Assembly (NCBI GenBank): GCA_963744275.1
Contig: CAVUSX010000001.1
Span: 1 to 64,000 of the forward strand
Direction: 5' to 3'
Length of the DNA stretch: 64,000 nt
Origin: VAZQ01 sp963744275
GTDB lineage: Bacteria; Pseudomonadota; Alphaproteobacteria; Rhizobiales; Xanthobacteraceae
This document shows positions 38,428 through 47,818 of this stretch, piece by piece. Within the stretch, counting starts at the first letter, position 1, and the number at the start of each line of letters is the position of its first letter. The notes beneath the pieces were generated by a model that was not told the origin of the DNA, did not search any database, and worked only from the letters and a program-made list of their open reading frames with translations. A program made the position numbers and the translations under genes.

Positions 38428-38734
38428 TCTGGAATCATTGCTGTTGCTGAAGGCAGCCTTCAAGCTGCAGTCCGTCTTTGACGGATGGACCGACCAGCCG
38501 CACGGCCTCGATGATGCCGTGCTCTACAACCGCCGTCTGTGGACGGTCTTCCTCGACTCGGTTTGCGACGAAGGCAGCCAGTTGCCGGTGCCGGTTCGGC
38601 AGAATATCGCCAATATCGGCATCTTCGTGATGAGCGAGACCTTCACCCTGATGACCAATCCGCAGCCCGCGATGCTGGTCCCGCTGATCAACATCAACCG
38701 CGAGCTCGCCGCCGGCCTGCGCGGCAACGGCTGA
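38372..38734 (+). CDS. flaF: Flagellar biosynthesis regulator FlaF
   Basis: FlaF promotes flagellin synthesis and works opposite to FlbT; in Caulobacter it is thought to act with flagellin as a secretion chaperone. The 120-residue ORF (MQATKAYAAVAKETASPRDL; NRRLWTVFLDSVCDEGSQLP; PLININRELAAGLRGNG) is intact. It starts inside the flbT frame, so the two are co-translated. No other flagellin chaperone was found in the window. Confidence 0.9.
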   Translation: MQATKAYAAVAKETASPRDLESLLLLKAAFKLQSVFDGWTDQPHGLDDAVLYNRRLWTVFLDSVCDEGSQLPVPVRQNIANIGIFVMSETFTLMTNPQPAMLVPLININRELAAGLRGNG

Positions 38735-39024
38735 CACGCGCTGCGGCCACGCCGATTCGGCCTGGCCGCCTTCCCGTCTCCGGACCAATTCCGCCCGCGG
38801 TCGAATGCCGGCGCGCACGCTCGCGCGCCGGTCATGATTTATTAACCATTGGACAGCAGACTGGGTCCATCGCTCCCGTCGGTGACGGAATTGAAACCGG
38901 ACCTGCTTGGCGGTTCGAATCGTGAGTGGCTCAGAGCGCTGCGGAATCCCCGCGGTAAGCCTGATCGCCGGCCAGTGCTCGAACCCGGCCATCGGCGGCG
39001 CGGGCGCAACAGGGACCGCATCGC
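38735..39024 (+). other. flaF-flgD intergenic region
   Basis: About 290 bp with no gene. It contains ATTTATTAACCATTGG near 38837-38852, similar to AT-rich motifs before other flagellar units, but no recognisable sigma-54 site with correct spacing was found. Confidence 0.4.
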
Positions 39025-39717
39025 ATGCTGACCTCGAACGCAAGCCCGACGCCCACCGCGGCGACCAACTCGTCCCCCGCTCAGGCCGCTGCCAGCGCGG
39101 CTACCCCGGGGCTCGCAAGCAATTTCAACGACTTCCTCAAGCTGCTCACCACCCAGCTGCAGCACCAGGATCCGACCTCCCCGCTCGATCCCAATCAATT
39201 CACCCAAGAGCTCGTGCAATTCGCCTCGGTCGAGCAGCAGATCAATACCAATACCTCGCTGACCACCATGATTGCGCTGCAGCAGACGCAGCAGGCCGCA
39301 TCGGCGCTCCAGTTCCTGGGCGCGACCGTGGCGGTCTCCGGCACCACCGCCCAGCTCGCCAACGGCGCGGCCAATTGGAGCTATTCCGTCTCCCAGCCGG
39401 CGACCGCGACCATCAACGTTACGAATGCAGCCGGCCAGACCGTCTACACCACCAGCCAAAGCGTCCAGCCGGGTGCACAAACATTCACCTGGAACGGCGT
39501 CGACAGCCAAGGCACCACCTGGCCGGACGGCGCCTACAAAATCTCGATCAGCGCGACCGGCGCCAACAACCAGAACGTTCCGGTGACCACCGGCGTCCAA
39601 GGCGTGGTGACCGGCGTCGATGTCAGCCAGTCCCCGCCGACACTCACGGTCGGCGGCCAAAGCTACGCGCTCAGCCAGGTCACCCAGGTGCTCAGCACAG
39701 CCACCCCGGCAAAGTGA
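39025..39717 (+). CDS. flgD: Flagellar hook capping protein FlgD
   Basis: FlgD is the scaffold cap on which hook subunits FlgE assemble. The intact 230-residue protein has the conserved N-terminal part NFNDFLKLLTTQLQHQDPTS and PLDPNQFTQELVQFASVEQQ. An Ig/tudor-like C-terminal region includes FTWNGVDSQGTTWPDGAYKI. It is exported by the flagellar apparatus and is not retained in the finished hook. It is followed by a GC-rich hairpin and then by an IS cluster. Confidence 0.93.
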   Translation: MLTSNASPTPTAATNSSPAQAAASAATPGLASNFNDFLKLLTTQLQHQDPTSPLDPNQFTQELVQFASVEQQINTNTSLTTMIALQQTQQAASALQFLGATVAVSGTTAQLANGAANWSYSVSQPATATINVTNAAGQTVYTTSQSVQPGAQTFTWNGVDSQGTTWPDGAYKISISATGANNQNVPVTTGVQGVVTGVDVSQSPPTLTVGGQSYALSQVTQVLSTATPAK

Positions 39718-39744
39718 GCGCGGCTCGGCAGGCTGCGCCGTTGC

Positions 39745-39763
39745 AGCGGGGCGCAGCCCCGCT
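39745..39763 (+). terminator. Hairpin after flgD
   Basis: AGCGGGGC-GCA-GCCCCGCT, a perfect 8-bp stem 27 bp after the flgD stop. The T-run is missing, so termination is less certain than after the flagellins. Confidence 0.5.
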
Positions 39764-39861
39764 CCATTCGTGGGCTCGAGCCTCGCGCGGTGGAAAGAGC
39801 CCGCTCTCCGACCTCGAGCACCGCGGCGCCGGGCTGGCCGGGTCCAGCCAAGGCTAGCTAG

Positions 39862-41293
39862 CATTACAGTTGCTATTTCTGAGGGCTTCTGAATCCATGG
39901 GCAACCATGATTCGAAGGTCGTGGACGCGGACAGCGTCGATTGAAGAGACGCTTGCGTTGTGGGCGGCGTCGCTTCGGGAGATCAAGACGCGGATACGTC
40001 CGTTATTCGGGCAAGAGCGCGTTGCGACGAATGCAGGCTTGTTTTTGGAAGGTCTGCTCGGAGATGAGCAACGCAAAACTGGTTGGATGCGCGCGGAGGC
40101 AGCTGGCGATCCTGGCCCTTGGCGGCAACAGGCGATCCTCGGTCGCAGGGATTGGGAAGCTGATGACTTGCGCGATATCGTTCGCGATTATGTCATCGAG
40201 CATTTGACGGATGACGATGCGGTCCTCGTGATCGACGAGACCGGCTTTCTCAAGCAGGGCAAGGCGTCGTGCGGAGTGGCGCGGCAATACACTGGTTCCG
40301 CAGGCAAGGTCACGAACTGCCAGGTTGGCGTCTTCGCTGCCTATGTGTCGTGCCACGGTCATGCGTTCATCGATCGCGTGCTGTATCTTCCGAAGGAATG
40401 GACTGACGATCCAACTCGCCTCAAAGCCACCTACGTGCCCCCCGATGTCGGCTTTGCGACCAAACCAAAGCTTGCGACGAGAATGATCGCGCGCGCCATA
40501 GCCGCGTCCGTCCCATTCAAGTGGGTCGCTGGCGATACGGTCTATGGTGTTGGCGATATCGAACAGCAATTACGTCGCGCAGGTAAAGGCTATGTACTCG
40601 GGGTCAGCAGCGCTCATGTATTTCAGTCCTGGGGCAAGCGGCGATCGGTTGCCGGCGCAGCCGCGGAGATCGCCCGGACGCGACCCGCGTCCGAGTGGAA
40701 ACGCCTGTCGGCAGGAACTGGAACCAAAGGACCGCGGCTGCATGATTGGTGCTATCTCGAATTGGCCGATCTCGAGGTCGAAGAATTTAGCAGCGCAAAT
40801 CAAGGTCTTTGGACCCGCGGCCTACTGATCCGACGTCATATCGCCGATGGGGACCTCGCCTTCTTTACCACCTGGTGTCCAACCGCAACATCCATCGAAA
40901 CGCTGGTGGCAGTCGAAGGCCATCGGTGGGCGATTGAGGACAGTTTTGAGACCGCGAAAAACGAGTTCGGACTCGATCACAACGAGAGCAGATCCTGGCA
41001 TGGGTGGCATCGCCACGTCTCTCTGGTGATGCTCGCCTTCGCCATGATGGCGGTGATCCGCCATCGCGCCAATCCATCGCCGCCAAAAAAAACGCAACGC
41101 CGAACTGCAACCACAAAAGCACCGACACGCCGTCATTGATCCGTTGGTCGATCCAGGAAGTCCGCCGCATCGCCATCAGGCTCGCGCGAAAGCGGATCCA
41201 ACCCGCACACATCATCGCATGGTCGCTCTGGCGTAGAGCTCACCAGGCGGTCGCTCAGCGCGCGCACTTAAAAGCAAAAAGGCAACTGTAATG
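39862..41293 (+). mobile_element. IS701-family insertion sequence, copy 1
   Basis: A 1432-bp element with terminal inverted repeats CATTACAGTTGC and GCAACTGTAATG. It is flanked on both sides by CTAG (39858-39861 and 41294-41297). A 4-bp YTAR-type duplication is typical for IS701. It sits 140 bp after flgD and is the left member of an IS701-IS5-IS701 cluster. Confidence 0.88.
39907..41291 (+). CDS. IS701-family transposase, possible -1 frameshift at A8
   Basis: A DDE transposase of the IS701 family. The catalytic region shows LVIDETGFLKQGKASCGVAR, then the second Asp in VAGDTVYG, and the Glu region WAIEDSFETAKNEFGLDHNE. The first frame runs from 39907 to 41139. At a run of eight A at 41085-41092 a -1 shift enters a second frame that adds about 64 residues (TPSLIRWSIQEVRRIAIRLA; AHQAVAQRAHLKAKRQL), a normal family C-terminus ending at 41291 in the right inverted repeat. 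The shift could be programmed slippage or a sequence error. Confidence 0.85.
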
Positions 41294-41297
41294 CTAG

Positions 41298-42202
41298 GGC
41301 CTGTCCTCAATTGAGCGAATATCCCGATGAGTCGCGAGCGAGTAATGGACGGTCGGCCAGGAGAGTTGATCGATGCGGCGTTGTCGATAACGGGTACGAC
41401 GAATGGGGCGGATCATTGCTTAGTTGCTGGCGAAGAAGCTTCGTGCGATGAGGTGACGTGCTTTGCGGCGCGACATTTGTCATAGTCGCGTTGAGGGCTG
41501 GTCGATTGTACCTTGAGATCGGAATGACGGTGGATTTGCCGCTTGTTCGAGGGTCGATGACGCGACTCGTCGGCATCGAAGCATTTGACGGCGATCACGA
41601 TGCGCTTTACCGCGCTGAGGACCGAAGGCCGGCGTATGGCGATGTCGGAGTCTTCGAGCGTCTGGCCGAAGGACGCCGACAACGAACATGCGATCGATCG
41701 CAATTCGATCATCGTGCGTGCTGATCAACACAGTGCCGGAGCTGCAAGAAAGCCGGGTCGAAGACGAAGCGATCGGCCGCAGCAAAGGAGGATTGAGCAC
41801 CAAGATCGAATGCGAACGGTTGATGCTTTGGGCAATCCGACCGGACTTCGCGCTCACGCCGGGACAGCCAGCGATCTCGACGAAGCGCCGACATCTTGCT
41901 CCGCAGATCGAGGCCGACATCGTGATCGCCGACAAAGGCTATCGATGCCCGAGCGCGTCATCGACCCGCTCGAAAAGCGCGGCAAAACGCACCGTCATTC
42001 CACCGGCCTAATCGCAAGACACAAACGCGACTGATGATCAAAGAACTTTACAAAGCGCGTCACCTCATCGAGAACTTCTTCGCCAAACTCAAGCAATTCC
42101 GACGCCATCGCTACCCCGTTACGACAACGCCTGGGCGATCAACTTCCTCGGCCGAATCTACCTCGGCTGCGATCATCATTTGGCTCAATTGAGGAACAGG
42201 CC
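41298..42202 (+). mobile_element. IS5-family element, degenerate
   Basis: About 905 bp with inverted ends GGCCTGTCCTCAATTGAG (left) and CTCAATTGAGGAACAGGCC (right). These are the same sequence apart from one base missing on the left. CTAG flanks both ends (41294-41297 and 42203-42206), and the second CTAG is also the left flank of IS701 copy 2. Confidence 0.75.
41698..42190 (+). pseudogene. IS5-family transposase remnant
   Basis: Segments in different frames match an IS5 (IS427-like) transposase: IIVRADQHSAGA, AAAKGGLSTKI, VDALGNPTGLRA, IEADIVIADKGY, then LYKARHLIENFFAKLKQFRR. The N-terminal half cannot be read. At least four indels interrupt it. Function is unlikely unless the indels are sequence errors. 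Confidence 0.65.
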
Positions 42203-42206
42203 CTAG

Positions 42207-43632
42207 CATTACAGTTGCTATTTCTGAGGGCTTCTGAAATCCATGGGCAACCATAATTCGAAGGTCGTGGACGCGGACAGCGTCGATTGAAGAGACGCTT
42301 GCGTTGTGGGCGGCGTCGCTTCGGGAGATCAAGACGCGGATACGTCCGTTATTCGGGCAAGAGCGCGTTGCGACGAATGCAGGCTTGTTTTTGGAAGGTC
42401 TGCTCGGAGATGAGCAACGCAAAACTGGTTGGATGCGCGCGGAGGCAGCTGGCGATCCTGGCCCATGGCGGCAACAGGCGATCCTCGGTCGCAGGGATTG
42501 GGAAGCTGATGACTCTGCGCGATATCGTTCGCGATTATGTCATCGAGCATTTGACGGATGACGATGCGGTCCTCGTGATCGACGAGACCGGCTTTCTCAA
42601 GCAGGGCAAGGCGTCGTGCGGAGTGGCGCGGCAATACACTGGTTCCGCAGGCAAGATCACGAACTGCCAGGTTGGCGTCTTCGCTGCCTATGTGTCGTGC
42701 CACGGTCATGCGTTCATCGATCGCGTGCTGTATCTTCCGAAGGAATGGACTGACGATCCAGACTCGCCTGCAAAGCCACCTACGTGCCCCCCGATGTCGG
42801 CTTTGCGACCAAACCAAAGCTTGCGACGAGAATGATCGCGCGCGCCATAGCCGCGTCCGTCCCATTCAAGTGGGTCGCTGGCGATACGGTCTATGGTGTT
42901 GGCGATATCGAACAGCAATTACGTCGCGCAGGTAAAGGCTATGTACTCGGGGTCAGCAGCGCTCATGTATTTCAGTCCTGGGGCAAGCGGCGATCGGTTG
43001 CCGGCGCAGCCGCGGAGATCGCCCGGACGCGACCCGCGTCCGAGTGGAAACGCCTGTCGGCAGGACTGGAACCAAAGGACCGCGGCTGCATGATTGGTGC
43101 TATCTCGAATTGGCCGATCTCGAGGTCGAAGAATTTAGCAGCGCAAATCAAGGTCTTTGGACACGCGGCCTACTGATCCGACGTCATATCGCCGATGGGG
43201 ATCTCGCCTTCTTTACCACCTGGTGTCCAACCGCAACATCCATCGAAACGCTGGTGGCAGTCGAAGGCCATCGGTGGGCGATTGAGGACAGTTTTGAGAC
43301 CGCGAAAAACGAGTTCGGACTCGATCACAACGAGAGCAGATCCTGGCATGGGTGGCATCGCCACGTCTCTCTGGTGATGCTCGCCTTCGCCATGATGGCG
43401 GTGATCCGCCATCGCGCCAATCCATCGCCGCCAAAAAAAACGCAACGCCGAACTGCAACCACAAAAGCACCGACACGCCGTCATTGATCCGTTGGTCGAT
43501 CCAGGAAGTCCGCCGCATCGCCATCAGGCTCGCGCGAAAGCGGATCCAACCCGCACACATCATCGCATGGTCGCTCTGGCGTAGAGCTCACCAGGCGGTC
43601 GCTCAGCGCGCGCACTTAAAAGCAAAACGGCA
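42207..43632 (+). mobile_element. IS701-family insertion sequence, copy 2, right end lost
   Basis: Same orientation and nearly identical to copy 1. The left end CATTACAGTTGC is intact beside CTAG. At the right, identity stops after GGCAAC at about 43632, so the last TGTAATG of the inverted repeat and the flanking CTAG are missing and formyltransferase sequence follows. Confidence 0.85.
42252..43632 (+). pseudogene. IS701-family transposase, copy 2, frameshifted
   Basis: Homologous to the transposase of copy 1 but the start codon ATG is ATA. Single-base differences near 42236, 42513, 42761, 42769 and 43066 add or remove bases and break the frame. The A8 run is kept at 43434-43441. The C-terminal frame runs on past the missing inverted repeat into antisense formyltransferase codons. 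Confidence 0.75.
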
Positions 43633-44247
43633 ACAGCTTGCCGAAGCGATCTCCGCGACGCGAGGGTTCAGCTCATCCGTGGAGATGTCGGGAGCACTGC
43701 CGCACATGGCGGCAAAGGAGCGACGGGAGGATTTCTCTCCAGTCCATCGTATCGGAAGCTCCGCGAGCGGCTCGTTTTGTGTCGCCAAAGGCTTCGCCAG
43801 CCGGCAGAACAATCGCGCCAGCCGGGCATATGCCAATTCCTCGAGGCCGCTGACCGTGCTGTCCGCCGGAACGCGAAACAGCTCCACGCCGACGATCGGC
43901 CCGGCGTCGACCCGCCGGAACATGACGTGAGCGGTAGCACCAAATTCCGTTGCACGGCGGTGGATGGCAAAATGCGCCGGGCGCCATCCGGGAAAATGGG
44001 GCGGACCCGGATGAAAATTATACGCGCCGTACCCGAGCTGGTCGAGGACGTTCGGCGGCACCACGACATCGGTTGCAAACGCGATGAGCCGGGCGCGCCG
44101 CAACGACCGCGGCTCGAGCGCCGCCACATCGGCCAAGGTCATGACCGGCCGCAGGGTCAGTTGCGGATTGTGGCTCTGCAAGACCGACGCCAGAAGAGGT
44201 TGCTCCACCTCCCCGGTGAGCAGAATGATCGTATCAAGCACCTGCAT
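43603..44247 (-). CDS. Formyltransferase-family protein, 3' end replaced by IS701
   Basis: A short formyltransferase-like protein (MQVLDTIILLTGEVEQPLLA; YGAYNFHPGPPHFPGWRPAH; ATAHVMFRRVDAGPIVGVEL). The HPGPP motif replaces the usual HPSLLP active-site loop, with the downstream Asp in DAGPI as expected for formyl transfer from formyl-tetrahydrofolate. The last ten or so codons (CCRFAFKCAR) come from the IS701 end, so the native C-terminus is lost. In flagellin clusters such enzymes could N-formylate amino sugars; that is inferred from location. About 115 bp separate it from flgL. Confidence 0.7.
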   Translation of the reverse strand: MQVLDTIILLTGEVEQPLLASVLQSHNPQLTLRPVMTLADVAALEPRSLRRARLIAFATDVVVPPNVLDQLGYGAYNFHPGPPHFPGWRPAHFAIHRRATEFGATAHVMFRRVDAGPIVGVELFRVPADSTVSGLEELAYARLARLFCRLAKPLATQNEPLAELPIRWTGEKSSRRSFAAMCGSAPDISTDELNPRVAEIASASCCRFAFKCAR

Positions 44248-44358
44248 GCATGCCCAATCGCCGATTGGCCCCCGATGCTACCGGATCGCAGAAAGTCGTT
44301 AAGCCATGATTAACCAAGCAGGCGAGACCGCGGAGATAAATCGATCCGACCGCAACCG

Positions 44359-45870
44359 CTACCCGGTCGTCCCGCCCAGATAATTGACGAGAGTGAGCGA
44401 GGAGAGCCGCGCCGTCGTCGACAGCGACGCTTGCAAGCTGTTCTGCAGCGCCAGAATCTGCGCGCCGATTTGATCGGTGGAGACGCCTTCGACGCTCTGC
44501 AGCATGTCGGTGAGCGTGCTTTGCGTCTGCTGATTGACCGATTGCGCGTTCTTGGCGGTTACCTGCGCATTGGCGATGTCGGCATCGACGTCTTCGATGC
44601 TCTGCGCGCCTTGTTGTATGGTCAGGTTGCTGCTGACCCGATTGGTGAGCGCCGAGTAGCTCGCCGCCGCGTTCGTGTTGGCCGGCGAGTAGGTGGTCGC
44701 CGCGAGAACGGCGATATTCGCCACCATGGTGCCGAACGCCTGCTCGTTGGCGCGCAAGCCGTAGGCGATCGTCGTCGCCGGGCCGACCTGCGCGGTCGCG
44801 GTCTGGCGCGCCGGGGTCGCGCCGGATTCGCCCGTGTACCAGAATACGGTATTGGCAGCGGTGCCGTTTTGCAGCGCGGTCGCGGAATTGAACGGCGGCC
44901 CGGCCACCCGCAGCGGCGGGTTCGCATTGAAGAAATTGTTGGAGGCCGCGACCGCCGAGGCGGCCGGCAGCGTGGTCTGCGCCAGATTGCCGACCGCGGT
45001 GGTCAGCGCCGCCTGCAGGTTGGCGGCCGTGGCCGCCGGGGTCGCCCCGATGGCGAATTGGTTCGCGCCCGGCGACGCCGCCGATGTGGCCTGAAGCGTG
45101 ATGGTCTGGCTGGTCTTGTCCGGCAGGGTCAAGCTGAACTGGACCGAATCTCCGCTATTGGGGTTCGCTCCCAGCGTCACCGTTGCGGTGCTCGGCGAGC
45201 CCGTCGGCTGCGTGACGGTCGCGCCGGTGAGGCTCGAGCTCACGCCCGCGAGCTTGAAGCCGAACGGCGAGCCGGCCACGTCTTCATTGATCGAGACCGT
45301 CGACCCCGCCACCGCCGGGATCACCAGCCGGCCGAGGCCGCTGGCGCCGAGATCGGCCTGGTTGCGCTCGGAGATCACCTGCTTGAGCCCGGCAGCCGCG
45401 CCGTTGCCGTTGAGGATGTGATCGGTGGTATCGACCGACGGCTGGTTGGGCGCGCTGCCCGAGAACAGATAATTGTCGCCCACCTGGGTGTTGAACAGAC
45501 CGAGCATCTGATCGAGCTGCGTGGCCGCGTTCGCTTGCAATGCCGTCTGTCCATTGCTGCTCAGCGTAAATCCCGCCGGCTGCATGGCCGCCCCCTGCAC
45601 CGTGCTTCCGATGCTGCCGATCTGCGACAGCGCCAACTCCTCGATGCCGAGCGTGGTGGTAACGGTCGTATTGGTGTCGGCGTAGCCATTGATGGCGGAA
45701 AGCTGCGAATCCAGCCCGACGGTGAGGCCGGCCTGCGATCCGAGATCGGAATAAACCGCCGCCTTTTGCCCGCTGCCCAGCTGACGACTGAGAACGTCGA
45801 GCTGATTCTGCATATTTTGCTGCGCCAGCGCGCTGGCCGCAATGCTGGATCCGATGCCGGTGAGGGCCAT
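44359..45870 (-). CDS. flgL: Flagellar hook-associated protein FlgL (HAP3)
   Basis: FlgL is the second junction protein joining hook to filament. The intact 503-residue protein has flagellin-like N- and C-terminal helices (AQQNMQNQLDVLSRQLGSGQ; FNTQVGDNYLFSGSAPNQPS; the C-terminal LTDMLQSVEGVSTDQIGAQI with LQNSLQASLSTTARLSSLTL). The length is greater than enterobacterial FlgL because of a larger middle domain, as in other alphaproteobacteria. It abuts the flgK stop and is the last gene of the flgE-flgK-flgL operon. Confidence 0.9.
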   Translation of the reverse strand: MALTGIGSSIAASALAQQNMQNQLDVLSRQLGSGQKAAVYSDLGSQAGLTVGLDSQLSAINGYADTNTTVTTTLGIEELALSQIGSIGSTVQGAAMQPAGFTLSSNGQTALQANAATQLDQMLGLFNTQVGDNYLFSGSAPNQPSVDTTDHILNGNGAAAGLKQVISERNQADLGASGLGRLVIPAVAGSTVSINEDVAGSPFGFKLAGVSSSLTGATVTQPTGSPSTATVTLGANPNSGDSVQFSLTLPDKTSQTITLQATSAASPGANQFAIGATPAATAANLQAALTTAVGNLAQTTLPAASAVAASNNFFNANPPLRVAGPPFNSATALQNGTAANTVFWYTGESGATPARQTATAQVGPATTIAYGLRANEQAFGTMVANIAVLAATTYSPANTNAAASYSALTNRVSSNLTIQQGAQSIEDVDADIANAQVTAKNAQSVNQQTQSTLTDMLQSVEGVSTDQIGAQILALQNSLQASLSTTARLSSLTLVNYLGGTTG

Positions 45871-47745
45871 TACACACCTATCTGCATCAAGGTGGTGAAC
45901 ATCGATTGAATTGTCGACATCACCCGCGCATTTGACGCGTAGGCCTGCTGCAGGGTGATCAGATTCGCCAATTCCGTATTGATATTGACGCCTGAATCAC
46001 TATTAAAGCGTTGCTGCAGCGCATTAACCACGACATCCTGACCTTGCTGAAGATTGCTGGCGGCGCTCGCAGACTGGCTCTGCTGGCTCGTGACCTGGCT
46101 CATGAAATCCGACAGCGTCCCACTGAACGGAGCAGACACGCTTCCGACTCCCGTCGCCGGCGAGAAGGTCAAGGCGGCCTTGGTCAGCTGGTTCAAGAGG
46201 AAGTTCGGGCGGGTGGGATCTCCGGCCGGCGGTCGCCGGCGAGGTCTGATAGGCGACGAGCGCGCCAGGCGCGGCGAGGACGGCGCTGTTGACGGCGATG
46301 CGTCCGGCCAGCCCGACGTCCTGCGACCCGGTCGCGGTGATCGCGCCGGTGATGGGAGTGGGACCGTCGGTGAACAGCGGCAGCTGCGTGCTGCCGGCGG
46401 CGAGCGCGGTTGCGGTCGTGGTGGTCGAGACCGATTTGACGGTCGAGCTCAACGACGTCGAATTGAGCACCTGCAGCACCGTACCGGAATTGGAGAATTG
46501 CAGGTTCGATCCGAGCGCGGCGTTGAGCTGCGCCACCACCGAGCGCCATGCCGCCGGCGAAATTCACCCCGATCACCGGTCGTTCGGATTGGTGGTCGCG
46601 GTGTCCGGACAGCGGCAGCGCCGCCGGGTCGTCGACCCGACGATGGTGACGGTATGCGGATTGTTGAGCGCGTCCGTGTAGGTCACCTGCACGGAATTGC
46701 CCGGCAGCACGCCGCCGACCTCGACGGTGAAGCCCGACTGGCTGCCGGAGATTCACCGCGGCTCCCGTTCGTCGTCTGGTCCGAAAGCGACTGCGACATC
46801 TGGGCGGCCACCTCGTCGATCTGGCTCTGCGCCTGCGGCAGGACTTGGTCGCGCATCTCCACATAAGCGGCGATCTGGCCCGACTGAATCGACTTGTTGG
46901 CGACCAGGTCGGTGGTGGCGCCGTTCGAGGCGACGCAGCGTAATGGTGCCGGCGCCGTCCTTGCCCGGATTGGCATTCCAGAGCGAAGTCGCCGAAAGCG
47001 AGCCGCGGTCGTCGAACGTGAGCTGGGAGGCCTGCGTCCCGACCAGCTGGAGGCCCGTGCTCGTGAAGACCGAGATTTGGTCGTTGCTGTTCTTGGTGAC
47101 GGTGATGTTCATCAGCTGCGAGAGCTGGGTGACGGCCTGGTCGCGCTGATCTTCGAGCGTCGCGGTGGCGCCGTCCTGGCGGCGCGTTGGACGACAGCTG
47201 CTGGTTGATCTGCGCGATCGTCTGCATGGCCTGGTTGGCCTGCTGAACTCCGTCGGCGATGCCCTGCTCGGCTTGGCTGCGCAGCGCCTGGATGCCGCCG
47301 GTCATGGAATTGAGGTTTTGCGTCAGCTGCTGCGCGGCGCCCAGCACCGCGGTTTGCGCCGAATAGGACGACGGGCTGGTCGACAGCGCCTGCAGCGCCG
47401 ACGTGAAACTGTTGTAGGCCGAGTCGAAGGCGCCCGCGGTCCCCGGCGTCCCGTAGACCTGCTGAAGCTGCTGATAGAGCTCGGCCTTGGTGTCGGCATA
47501 GGAACCGCCGGAGGTCTCGGTCCAGAGCTGGCTCTGCAGCAAGGAATTGAGGTTGCGGTTGATCCCCATGACGTCGACGCTCGACCCGGAATTGCCGCCG
47601 GCCGCGACCTCGACCTGATTGTTGGTCTGCGTCGACATAGCCCGGCGTGTTGGCAGTTGGCGATGTTGCCGGAAATGATCGACAGGCCCGCCTGGGTCGC
47701 ATTCAGGCCCGCCAGCGCGGTGCCAAGGGCTTGGGTGAGGCTCAT
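45870..47745 (-). CDS. flgK: Flagellar hook-associated protein FlgK (HAP1), heavily frameshifted
   Basis: FlgK is the first junction protein between hook and filament. The N-terminus MSLTQALGTALAGLNATQAG has the rod/hook signature IISGNIAN. The middle reads MGINRNLNSLLQSQLWTETS and LNSMTGGIQALRSQAEQGIA. The C-terminus reads FMSQVTSQQSQSASAASNLQ and LANLITLQQAYASNARVMST. These lie in several frames with breaks near 47660, 47180, 46930, 46740, 46600 and 46190. The total span of about 625 codons fits the family. Every break joins conserved sequence, which points to sequencing indels. Confidence 0.85.
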
Positions 47746-47818
47746 GCTGCTCTGCCGTTCGTCCGCATCATCCGGTTCCGACCTGGACCGGCATGGCGCC
47801 GCCAGGACCCGGCCATCG

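Noticed and set aside
38900..38925. tRNA-like GGTTCGAATC before flgD
   Set aside because: The flanks do not form a T-stem or acceptor stem and no CCA follows in place; a chance match.
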